A DNA stretch of 63,016 bases from JACQAI01 sp035507915 (GTDB taxonomy: Bacteria; Pseudomonadota; Alphaproteobacteria; Elsterales; Elsteraceae): assembly GCA_035507915.1 (NCBI GenBank), contig DATJNS010000176.1:1-63016 (forward strand), given 5' to 3'. Position 1 is the first letter of the stretch; the number at the start of each line of letters is the position of its first letter. A program made the position numbers and the translations under genes. Positions 8,340-15,473 of the stretch are shown one piece after another. The notes below the pieces were generated by a model that made no database searches, was not told where the DNA came from, and saw nothing but the letters and a program-made list of their open reading frames with translations.

Positions 8340-9458
8340 ATGGACTGCTGCGGTCACACGCATGGGCTCACGCGCCGCGGATGGCTGTGGAGCACGATGC
8401 TGACCTCGGTCGGCGCGGTGCTCGGCGGCGGCGCGGCGCCGCGCGGCTCGACCGCGGCGGCCCAGACCGCCGACACCGCGTCGGCCGCGCTCGACGTGCT
8501 GCGGCGCTCGATCTCGGTCGACGTCCACACCCACGGCGGCACCACGGGCATCACGTCGAAGGCGCCGCCGAGCGACGATCTGGCGACCGGCATGCGGGCG
8601 GGATCGCTGGCGGTCGCCTGCTTGGCCGACGTGCCGGACGGCCCGATCCTCGGGCGCAATGCCGCGGGGGGCCTCGCCGCGGTGCGCACCCCTGTGCCCG
8701 GCCAGCTCAACCAGCACCATCTCGAGCGTCTCGACTGGGTCGACGCGATGGTCGCCCAGCACGGGCTGCGGCGCGCGCTGACCGCGGCCGATCTCGAGGC
8801 GGCGCACCAGGCCGGACAGCCGGCGATCGTCGGCGACATCGAAGGCCTCGACTTCCTCGACGGCAAGCTCGAGCGGCTGGAGGAGGCGCACAAGCGCGGC
8901 GTGCGCCACGTCCAGCTGGTGCACTACACGCCCAACGACATCGGCGACTTCCAGACCGGCACCGTCACGCACGACGGGTTGACCGCGTTCGGCGCCGATG
9001 CGATCCGCGCCTGCCACCGATTGGGCCTGGTGTGCGATGTCGCGCACGCGACCGAGGCCACGGTGCTGCAGGCCGTCAAGGTCGCGACCAAGCCGTTGCT
9101 CTTGTCGCACACCGCGATCGCCGGCTCGCAGGCGATGGGTCCGACGCCGCTCAAGGGTCGGCAGGTCAGCGCCGATCACGCGCGCGCCGTCGCCGAGACC
9201 GGCGGCTCGGTCGGCGTCTGGCATTTCTTTCCGAGCCTCGACAAGTACGTCGACGGGCTCAAGGAGATGGTCGACGTCGTCGGGGTCGATCACGTCTCGA
9301 TCGGCACCGACCAGCAGGTCGCGCCCGGCAGCCTGCAGGACTACGCGCACTGGGTGCAGCTGGTCGCCGCGATGCTGCGCGGCGGCTTCACGCCCGAGGA
9401 GGCCGGCAAGATCGCCGGCGGAAACTACATGCGGATCTTCCGCGCCGCCGTCGGCTGA
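8340..9458 (+). CDS. Membrane dipeptidase (peptidase M19), Tat-type signal
   Basis: This 372-residue protein carries a twin-arginine-like leader (TRRGWLW followed by a hydrophobic stretch ending AAA), suggesting folded export with metals. The M19 renal-dipeptidase signatures are visible: the metal ligands DVHTHG, GDIEGLDFLDG (bridging Glu), LLLSHTAIAG (His), and DHVSIGTD near the C-terminus. The family hydrolyses dipeptides, often with a D-residue, using two zinc ions. The start ATG at 8340 follows a G-rich ribosome site. It is alone in its orientation with no obvious operon partner. D-amino-acid chemistry would fit loosely with the D-glutamate cyclase-like gene nearby. Confidence 0.9.
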   Translation: MDCCGHTHGLTRRGWLWSTMLTSVGAVLGGGAAPRGSTAAAQTADTASAALDVLRRSISVDVHTHGGTTGITSKAPPSDDLATGMRAGSLAVACLADVPDGPILGRNAAGGLAAVRTPVPGQLNQHHLERLDWVDAMVAQHGLRRALTAADLEAAHQAGQPAIVGDIEGLDFLDGKLERLEEAHKRGVRHVQLVHYTPNDIGDFQTGTVTHDGLTAFGADAIRACHRLGLVCDVAHATEATVLQAVKVATKPLLLSHTAIAGSQAMGPTPLKGRQVSADHARAVAETGGSVGVWHFFPSLDKYVDGLKEMVDVVGVDHVSIGTDQQVAPGSLQDYAHWVQLVAAMLRGGFTPEEAGKIAGGNYMRIFRAAVG

Positions 9459-9555
9459 CGGGTCGGCGCAAGGCCGGGAGACATTGGCGGGCGCGCGTTC
9501 GCGCTGCATCCGCTGGCGCGTTTGACGGCGCGTTCGCGAGCGATCGCTGATTTCT

Positions 9556-9565
9556 TACGATCGTA
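9556..9565. promoter_or_regulatory. Operator-like palindrome upstream of protein A gene
   Basis: TACGATCGTA is a perfect 10-bp palindrome in an AT-rich patch upstream of the GNAT-like gene. A closely related palindrome, TACGATAGTA, lies upstream of the convergent partner gene at 11423-11432. The partner encodes a ribbon-helix-helix domain that could bind both, although this is inference. Confidence 0.5.
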
Positions 9566-9600
9566 TGAATACGGTTATCGCGCGCGCCTCGACGCGCCTA

Positions 9601-9640
9601 CCGTCCGCTTCGAGGTCGCTGGCGACCTCGGACCGGACGG
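9601..9640 (+). promoter_or_regulatory. Long leader hairpin abutting the ribosome-binding site of protein A gene
   Basis: Forty bases form one inverted repeat: outer arms CCGTCCG/CGGACGG (7 bp), inner arms CGAGGTCGC/GCGACCTCG (9 bp), a three-base internal mismatch and a TG centre. The right arm ends at the first two bases of the GGAGG ribosome site (9639-9643) for the ATG at 9652. It could control translation or stability, or be a protein site on DNA. Confidence 0.7.
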
Positions 9641-9651
9641 AGGCGCATATC

Positions 9652-10446
9652 ATGAGGACGGAGCCGGTTCGTCATGAGCCCGAGATCCTAGGGTCGCGCA
9701 ACAGCCTCTCGATCGACGAGCAAAAGATCGTTCAATCCTGCTTCGACGCCACGGTGGCCGCGCTGCACGCCATCGGGCTGGAGGCGACCTTCAGCACCGC
9801 GATGGCCGACTGGGCGAGCATGATGCGCAACGCGCCGCGCATCATGCTGGTCAATCCGACCTTCGATCCGGCGCACAACGACCTCACGCCCGACAATGCG
9901 TTCTGGATCAAGCTCAGCCAGATTGCCGACGGTCGTTCGGTCGCCTGCATCGCCAACCGGCTGTTCGTCACCGACGACTATGTCGATCTCCTGCGCACCC
10001 AGCGCGTCTGGTACAGCCGCGGGCCGCGCCGGATGGTCGACCTGGTCGTGCCGGCCGACATGCCGCGCATCGCCGGGCGCGTCGGCCATCACGCCGGCCT
10101 GTGGGTGCGCCCCGACTGGCGCAAGCACGGCCTGTCCGGATACATGACGCGACTCGCCCGCTGCGCGTCGCTACGCCGCTTCGATGTCGATTGGCACTGC
10201 GGCCTGGTGTTCGCCGCGATCGCCGAGAAGGGGCTGCCGACCGAGATGGTCGCGGGCTACGGCTATCCCCGCATGGTGCTCGCGATCGACGGTTGGCAGC
10301 CGCTCACCGACGAGCCGGATCGGCTCTATCTGCCCTGGATCTCGCGCGCCGAGATGCTCGCGCACCTCGCCGGCGAGACCCGGCGATTAGGCCGACCGGT
10401 AGGCGACCGCGACCAGGAGACAGTCCGGCTTCCCGCCGTATCGTGA
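9652..10446 (+). CDS. GNAT-like acyltransferase, protein A of an overlapping pair (copy 1)
   Basis: The protein has 264 residues from the ATG at 9652 (GGAGG, spacing 8). An in-frame ATG at 9565 overlaps a palindrome and is unlikely. I do not know a named family. The segment GLWVRPDWRKHGLSGYMTRL (about residues 149-168) looks like the acetyl-CoA-binding motif A of GNAT enzymes (R157-K-H-G-L-S162), following a beta strand as in that fold. Other conserved blocks shared with the second copy at 39098-39847 are NPTFDP, VACIANR, LLRTQR-WYSRGPRR, VDWHCG-VFA-IAEKGLPT, GYGYP and YLPWISR. The last 60 bp overlap the convergent RHH-PAS gene. An acyl-CoA-using enzyme, possibly making a signal, is inference. 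Confidence 0.7.
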   Translation: MRTEPVRHEPEILGSRNSLSIDEQKIVQSCFDATVAALHAIGLEATFSTAMADWASMMRNAPRIMLVNPTFDPAHNDLTPDNAFWIKLSQIADGRSVACIANRLFVTDDYVDLLRTQRVWYSRGPRRMVDLVVPADMPRIAGRVGHHAGLWVRPDWRKHGLSGYMTRLARCASLRRFDVDWHCGLVFAAIAEKGLPTEMVAGYGYPRMVLAIDGWQPLTDEPDRLYLPWISRAEMLAHLAGETRRLGRPVGDRDQETVRLPAVS

Positions 10447-11181
10447 GAACGGCACGATGAGGCGCTGGTAGACGCGGCGCGCGCCGCCGACCGACGCTTC
10501 GATCTGTTGCAGCCGCGGCACGCCCGTCGTCACGGTCGTGTAGTAGTCCTCGGCCGCGGCCACTTGATATTCGCGGCCCGGGAGCTCGCTGATCCGCCAA
10601 CCGGCGAAATCGTGGGCGCCGACCTGCGCCACCTTGCGGCCGAATACGCGGAATCGGTAGTTCATCGGATCGGCGAGGCTGGCATCGACGGTGTGGACCA
10701 GGCCGGCAAGGCCCAGGCGGCGCAGCAGGTCGGGGTTGATGTTCTCGTGCGCCGGGACGCGACCGTGCGCCGGGATACGCTCCTTCCACCAGCCGTAGAG
10801 CCCGATCAGCTCGGCCGCGGTCTCGTGGGCGCCGATCGCGATCGTGCGCCGCTTCACCCAATATTGATCGCGGCGGGCCCAGATGGCGCGCCGCGCCATG
10901 GCGGGGTGCGGTGCCCGGGTCGGGCCGGCGCCCGTGAAACGCCGGTAGTGCTCGACGATGAAGACGCGCAGCGCCGAGGTGAAGCTGCCTTCGGGCCGGT
11001 CGACCGCGATCTCGGTGCACAGCTCGTGGACACCGATGCCCATGTCGGCCGCGATGTCGCGCAACGCGCCCATCAGCTCGCGCTCGAGGCGGATCGTCGT
11101 CCAGCGGCCGCCAAGCTTGACCGAGAAGGTCTCCAGCCGCGAGTTCGGCGCCTCGACGTGCGCTTTCATCGACGGCTTCAT
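10387..11181 (-). CDS. Ribbon-helix-helix plus PAS (PAS_5/DUF1457) protein B of an overlapping pair (copy 1)
   Basis: The protein has 264 residues from the ATG at 11181; a GTG at 11277 would add 32 residues. Residues about 17-84 (GGRWTTIRLERELMGALRDI through TSALRVFIVEHYRR) match the RHH_4-type ribbon-helix-helix domain common in alphaproteobacteria, giving DNA binding. Residues about 112-264 resemble the PAS_5 domain: ELIGLYGWW, HTVDASLADPMNYRFRVFG and a C-terminal RVYQRLIVPFS with LLVAVAY. The likely role is a sensor-regulator reading a ligand through PAS. Its last 60 bp overlap the convergent GNAT-like gene. A palindrome in its promoter region (11421-11434) is a candidate autoregulatory site. 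The second copy (39776-40369) keeps the PAS part only. Confidence 0.75.
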   Translation of the reverse strand: MKPSMKAHVEAPNSRLETFSVKLGGRWTTIRLERELMGALRDIAADMGIGVHELCTEIAVDRPEGSFTSALRVFIVEHYRRFTGAGPTRAPHPAMARRAIWARRDQYWVKRRTIAIGAHETAAELIGLYGWWKERIPAHGRVPAHENINPDLLRRLGLAGLVHTVDASLADPMNYRFRVFGRKVAQVGAHDFAGWRISELPGREYQVAAAEDYYTTVTTGVPRLQQIEASVGGARRVYQRLIVPFSRYGGKPDCLLVAVAYRSA

Positions 11182-11420
11182 CACGCGCGCCTGGCGGTCG
11201 TCGGCGCCACGCCATGGCGTCCGCCGCGACCGAGTGGGCGCGACCCTGCCCTCACGAGCATCCTGGCCCCCAATCACCGGCTGCTCACCCGGCTCCGCGC
11301 TGGCGGCGTCTCTATCGCGCCGCCTTGCGTTCGCGCGGCCTCCGGCGCGGGCGGTTTTCGCCCGCGCTGCGAAGGTCCAACCTGCAGCTATCCAGCGGTC
11401 GGCGGCGGGCGGTACAAGTT

Positions 11421-11434
11421 AATACGATAGTATT
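11421..11434. promoter_or_regulatory. Operator-like palindrome upstream of protein B gene
   Basis: AATACGATAGTATT consists of AATAC and GTATT arms around GATA. On the minus strand it overlaps a TATTAA that could serve as a -10 element for the RHH-PAS gene. Its core differs at one base from the palindrome before the partner gene at 9556-9565. Confidence 0.5.
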
Positions 11435-11507
11435 GCAAGACGCGCAGGCGGCGCGGCGCAGCCCGGACTTAAGTGTACTCTCCCGCAACGGACGCGGGGC
11501 TGCGATG

Positions 11508-12983
11508 TCAGCTATTCGTCACGTGCACCGCAGGACGACGCCCGTCGTTCCATCGGCCGTCGAGCGCGCGCTCGATTTGCGCGCCGAGCTGGAGCAGGAG
11601 CCCGTCATTGGCCTGGCGCGCCATCGCCTGGATGCCGAGCGGCAGGCCGTTTTCCTGCGCGGCCAGCGGCAGCGAGAGGGCCGGGATGCCGCACAGGTTG
11701 GCGAGCGGCGTGTAGGCGAACTGGCGCCACAGATTGGCGAACCAGTCGGACACCGAGGGGTTGTCGCTGATCGTCAGGAACTCGGTGGTGCCGAGCCGCG
11801 GGGTCGGCAGCGCGGTGATCGGCGTGAGGATGACGTCCCAGTCCTCGAAGAACGCGCCGAAGGCCCGCGACGTGGTGTTGAACATGGCCTGCATGCGCGC
11901 CCGCTCGGTGTAGGAAAGCCCGATGCCGGCCGCCCAGATCCGAACGTTGATCGGCTCGACGAGGTCGGCGGGCGGCCGCTCGAGGCCGCGCGTGGCCAGC
12001 AGGTTGGCGATCACCTGGGCGAAGTTGCTGACGTAGCACGTCGTCTGGGCCGCGAACGCCGCCGGAAAGTCGACCGCGGGCAGCGCCCAGTCGACCGTGT
12101 GCCCCAATCCCTCGAGGAAGCGGCCGACGCGCTCCAGCTCGTGCACGAAATGCGGCACGGCGCGGTACTCGCCCCACTCGTGCGACAACGCGATGCGCAG
12201 GGGCGGTGGGTCGCGGCGGATGAGGTCGAGATAGGGCTCGGTCGGCGTCCAGAACGGCATGAACTCGCCCGGCGCGCCGCCCCGGCACGCGTCGACGAAG
12301 GCCGCGGTGTCGCGCACCGTCCGCGTGTGGCAGCCCTGGATCGACACCAGTCCGGTCAGATCCGACAGCGCCGGCGCGATCGAGAAGACGCCGCGCGAGA
12401 CCTTCAGCCCGATGTTGCCGCAGGCGCCGGCCGGAATCCGGATCGAGCCGCCGCCGTCGGTCGCGTGCGAGATCGGCAGCACCCCGGCCGCCACCATCGC
12501 TCCGGTGCCGGCCGACGAACCGTTGGTCGTGTAGCCGACGTCCCAGGGATTGCGCGTGACGTAGACGGCCGGATTGTCAGCGGCGCTGCAGCAGCCGAAC
12601 TCCGGCGTGGTGCTGCGGCCGACGATGTTGAGCCCGGCCGCGCGCATGCGCCCGGCGAGAAAGCTGTCCGCGGCCGCGCGGTTGCCGCGCATCAGGCGCG
12701 AGCCCATCTCCTGCAGCCGGCCCTTCAGGGTCGGGCCGAGATCCTTCATGAGGTAGGGCACGCCGGCGAAGACGCCGTCCGGGCTCATGCCGTCGCGCAG
12801 CGGATCCGCGACGACGTCCTCGAACACCTCGACCACGGCGCTCAGGGCCGGGTTGAGGCGCGCGATGCCCGCCGCCGTCTGCGCGGCGAGCTCGGCCGGC
12901 GTCACCTCGCCGGCACGGACGCGCGCCGCCAGCGCCAGCGCGTCGTGCCGCGCCCACTCGTCCCAGCTCATCGCCAAGGTCAT
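11508..12983 (-). CDS. Amidase signature family hydrolase
   Basis: This 491-residue enzyme belongs to the amidase-signature (Ser-cisSer-Lys) family. The catalytic Lys is in VPYLMKD, the Gly/Ser-rich nucleophile loop is GSSAGTGAMVAAG, and the cis-Ser lies in DGGGSIRIPAGACGN. The family includes acetamidases, aryl-amidases, 6-aminohexanoate hydrolases and the GatA subunit; no gatB or gatC is near and the sequence lacks GatA context. The substrate is unknown. The stop lies before a run of same-strand genes: the LLM oxidoreductase ends 22 bp upstream, so the two are probably co-transcribed. That suggests catabolism of an amide compound, which remains inference. Confidence 0.9.
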   Translation of the reverse strand: MTLAMSWDEWARHDALALAARVRAGEVTPAELAAQTAAGIARLNPALSAVVEVFEDVVADPLRDGMSPDGVFAGVPYLMKDLGPTLKGRLQEMGSRLMRGNRAAADSFLAGRMRAAGLNIVGRSTTPEFGCCSAADNPAVYVTRNPWDVGYTTNGSSAGTGAMVAAGVLPISHATDGGGSIRIPAGACGNIGLKVSRGVFSIAPALSDLTGLVSIQGCHTRTVRDTAAFVDACRGGAPGEFMPFWTPTEPYLDLIRRDPPPLRIALSHEWGEYRAVPHFVHELERVGRFLEGLGHTVDWALPAVDFPAAFAAQTTCYVSNFAQVIANLLATRGLERPPADLVEPINVRIWAAGIGLSYTERARMQAMFNTTSRAFGAFFEDWDVILTPITALPTPRLGTTEFLTISDNPSVSDWFANLWRQFAYTPLANLCGIPALSLPLAAQENGLPLGIQAMARQANDGLLLQLGAQIERALDGRWNDGRRPAVHVTNS

Positions 12984-13005
12984 GCCGCCGTCACCGTGGA
13001 ACGTC

Positions 13006-14100
13006 TCACTTGGCCACCGCGGGAACCCTGGCCCATGCGCGCGACTTGAGAACCGGAAGCACTTCCTTGGCGAAGAGCTTGAGGCTGCGCTCCGCGACCT
13101 CGTAGGGCGTGCCGCCGAAGCGGAAGGCGACGTTCAGCTCGAAGTCGCCGACCACCTGTCGACGCGCCTCGAGTCCGCGCAGGACCTTGTCGGGCGTGCC
13201 CCAACTGGCCGCCTGCATGAAACCGGCGACCGCGCCGTCGAGGCCGCCTTTGCGCGCGATCTCGGCTTTCTGCTGATAGGAGTCGTAGCCTTTCACGGTC
13301 TTGAAGTGCTCGCCGAGGAATTCGTAGTGGTGGAAGTTGCTTTCGACGAACTTGCCCTGATACCGGCGTGCCGCCTCCTCCGTCTCGGCGAGATTGGGGC
13401 CGCACATGCAGAAGTCGGTGAGCATCACGACCGGCGCTGCGGTGCCGTGATATTGGCGATGGAGTTGCCGGCCGCGCTCGATCGCCGGGGCGCGCATCTC
13501 CCACGGGCGGTCGGCGAACATCACCATATGGGCGCCGAGCTTGGCCGCGGAGTCGATCGAGTCCTCGCTCGACGCCACGGCGTAGATGCGCCCGTCGAAG
13601 GAATGCTGGGGTCGCGGCCGGATCTCGGTGCGCGGCTGCTTGTAGAACTTGCCGTCGCCCTCGATGAATCCCGTCTTCAGCGCGTTGACGATCATCGGCG
13701 CCGCCTCGTCGAAGCGTCCGCGGGATTCGTCCATGTTGAGGCGGAAGGCGGCGAACTCGCGCCGTGCCAGGCCGCGGCCGAAGCCGAGGCGCAGCCGCCC
13801 CTTGCTGAGCATGTCGAGCACGGCGGCGTTCTCGGCGACGCGCAGCGGATCGTGCCACGGCAGGATGACGGCCGCGGTGCCGACGTCGATGCCGGGGCAG
13901 AGCGCGGTCAGATACGTCATCAGATGGATGTTGTCGGGCACGAACGAGTAGTCGTTGAAGTGATGCTCGGCCGACCAGAGGCAGTCGAATCCCAGGTCGG
14001 CGGCGAGGCGCGCCAGCCGAATCTCTTCGTCCCACACGCGCGCGTCCGAACAATCGTCCCAGCCGTAGCTGGCGAAGATCATCATCATCCCGACATCCAT
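13006..14100 (-). CDS. LLM-class flavin-dependent oxidoreductase
   Basis: This 364-residue luciferase-like monooxygenase has the TIM-barrel landmarks LARLAADLGFDCLWSAEHHF, GTAAVILPWHDPLRVAENAA and LSKGRLRLGFGRGL, and a C-terminal segment typical of bacterial LLM proteins. These enzymes use FMNH2 from a separate reductase and oxygen to oxidise or cleave organic substrates. No flavin reductase is adjacent. It precedes the amidase gene by 22 bp on the same strand, so a two-gene catabolic unit is likely. A divergent alpha/beta hydrolase begins 125 bp away and may belong to the same pathway. Confidence 0.9.
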   Translation of the reverse strand: MDVGMMMIFASYGWDDCSDARVWDEEIRLARLAADLGFDCLWSAEHHFNDYSFVPDNIHLMTYLTALCPGIDVGTAAVILPWHDPLRVAENAAVLDMLSKGRLRLGFGRGLARREFAAFRLNMDESRGRFDEAAPMIVNALKTGFIEGDGKFYKQPRTEIRPRPQHSFDGRIYAVASSEDSIDSAAKLGAHMVMFADRPWEMRAPAIERGRQLHRQYHGTAAPVVMLTDFCMCGPNLAETEEAARRYQGKFVESNFHHYEFLGEHFKTVKGYDSYQQKAEIARKGGLDGAVAGFMQAASWGTPDKVLRGLEARRQVVGDFELNVAFRFGGTPYEVAERSLKLFAKEVLPVLKSRAWARVPAVAK

Positions 14101-14224
14101 GGGCGCTCCTCCGCACGCGGCCGGCGCATGTGCTCGCAGTGGGTCGTGGGATGTCGAAAACGCTAGGATACGGGCACCGGCTTGTCAAAGATCCGGCAGC
14201 CAGATCCTGTGATCGTGACACCCC

Positions 14225-15055
14225 GTGCCTGACATCGACTTGCCCAACCGCGTGCGTCTCCACTGGCTGGAGGCCGGATTGCCGTCCGGACCGGCGGTCG
14301 TCTGGGTCCATGGCGGCTCGGTCGAGGACGCCTCGATGATGGTGCCCGACCTCGAGCCCTTCTTCGACCGGGTCCGTGCGCTGTTCCCGGACACCCGCGG
14401 TCACGGCCTGTCGACGCGCTTCGAGGGGATCGAGGACTACACCTATCAACGGAAGCTGGACGATCTGCTGCTCTGGCTGGACGCCATCGGGGTTCGTCAG
14501 GCGGTGTGGGGCGGCGCCTCGATGGGCGGCGCGCTGGCGCTGTGGGCGGCCGTCCACGCGCCCGAGAGGGTCCGGGCGGTCGTCTCGATCAGCGGGCCGC
14601 CCTACGAGCCCGTCGCCAGCGACAAGAGCTGGTGGGCGGCCCATCGGCATCTGGTCGCCGCCGGGCGCTTCACCGAATACTTCGATGCGAACGTGCGGCT
14701 GCGCGTGGGGGAGGACGCGCTGGCGCGGCTCAAGGCGCGACCGGAACGCTACGAGGCCCTGACGGCGTCGCTGGCGCGTCATTCCGTTGCGTCGCTCCTG
14801 GCGTTGCTCGACGAGACGTATTCGCGGACCGAGTGGCTCGCCGCATGCGCGCGCATCCGGTGCCCCACGCTCGTGATCGCCGGCTCCGAGGATCACTTCC
14901 CGACGGCCGCGATGTCCCGCCGCGTCGCGGAGATGATTCCCGGCGCCGAGCTCCACGTCATCGACGGCGGACCGCATTTCCCCAACCGCAGCCATCGCGC
15001 CGAGGTGCAGGGCGTGATCGGCGCATTCTTCCGGCGCATCGGCGTGCTTGCGTGA
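14225..15055 (+). CDS. Alpha/beta hydrolase
   Basis: This 276-residue protein has the oxyanion-hole motif WVHGGS near residue 30, the nucleophile elbow GGASMGGALAL with Ser in the middle, an acidic residue in LVIAGSEDHFP and the catalytic His in DGGPHFPNR. This is the complete Ser-Asp-His triad of the alpha/beta hydrolase fold. The start is a GTG at 14225. Likely an ester, lactone or carbon-carbon hydrolase; the substrate is not readable. It is divergent from the LLM oxidoreductase and amidase genes, with which it may share a regulator-free intergenic promoter region. Confidence 0.88.
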   Translation: MPDIDLPNRVRLHWLEAGLPSGPAVVWVHGGSVEDASMMVPDLEPFFDRVRALFPDTRGHGLSTRFEGIEDYTYQRKLDDLLLWLDAIGVRQAVWGGASMGGALALWAAVHAPERVRAVVSISGPPYEPVASDKSWWAAHRHLVAAGRFTEYFDANVRLRVGEDALARLKARPERYEALTASLARHSVASLLALLDETYSRTEWLAACARIRCPTLVIAGSEDHFPTAAMSRRVAEMIPGAELHVIDGGPHFPNRSHRAEVQGVIGAFFRRIGVLA

Positions 15056-15150
15056 TCGCCGCCATTGCGGTGACACATTGACGTGAATACATCACGCGGC
15101 ACGCCGCGCGGAGCCGCGCGGGACGGCGGCGCGAGGAGGGAGCGCACACC

Positions 15151-15366
15151 ATGCCGGAGAAGCCCCCGGACGAAGCGCAGCAGGGCAAGCGCAGCCCGAC
15201 CGTGACGGGGCCCACCGCCGTCGGCCGCACGGCGCGCGAGACCCGGCGGGCCGATGCGCTGCGCCGCAACTTGGGGCGCCGCAAGGCCCAGGCACGCCTT
15301 CGGGCGGACGACACGGCCAGCCCGGCGGGCGCTCCCGGTGTCGGGACCGATGGGGACGAGGCCTGA
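15151..15366 (+). CDS. Small basic hypothetical protein upstream of murA
   Basis: This 71-residue protein has no cysteine, no membrane segment and a basic middle (ALRRNLGRRKAQARLRA) that probably forms a helix. A strong purine-rich ribosome site (GAGGAGGGAG) precedes the ATG at 15151. Short proteins with an LRxNLxRRKxQ motif upstream of murA occur in other alphaproteobacteria as far as I recall. Nucleic-acid or ribosome binding would fit the charge, but there is no direct evidence of function. Confidence 0.6.
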   Translation: MPEKPPDEAQQGKRSPTVTGPTAVGRTARETRRADALRRNLGRRKAQARLRADDTASPAGAPGVGTDGDEA

Positions 15367-15473
15367 GGGGCGCTTGAGCAGACTCCGGGGTTCGGCTACA
15401 ACCCCAACGATTTCCGAGGCTTCGTGCCGATTGCTCAGGGCCGCTGGCGCCCGGGCGCCGAAAGGATCATGAC

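Noticed and set aside
9652..11181. Type II toxin-antitoxin (GNAT toxin with RHH antitoxin, TacAT-like)
   Set aside because: Both fold types are present, but the genes are convergent rather than an operon, the RHH is fused to a PAS sensor, and copy 2 keeps the GNAT-like gene without any RHH domain. Not excluded, but a poor fit.
11508..12983. GatA subunit of the tRNA amidotransferase (also considered for 45611-47032)
   Set aside because: No gatB or gatC nearby and two divergent amidases with catabolic neighbours; general amidases are more likely.
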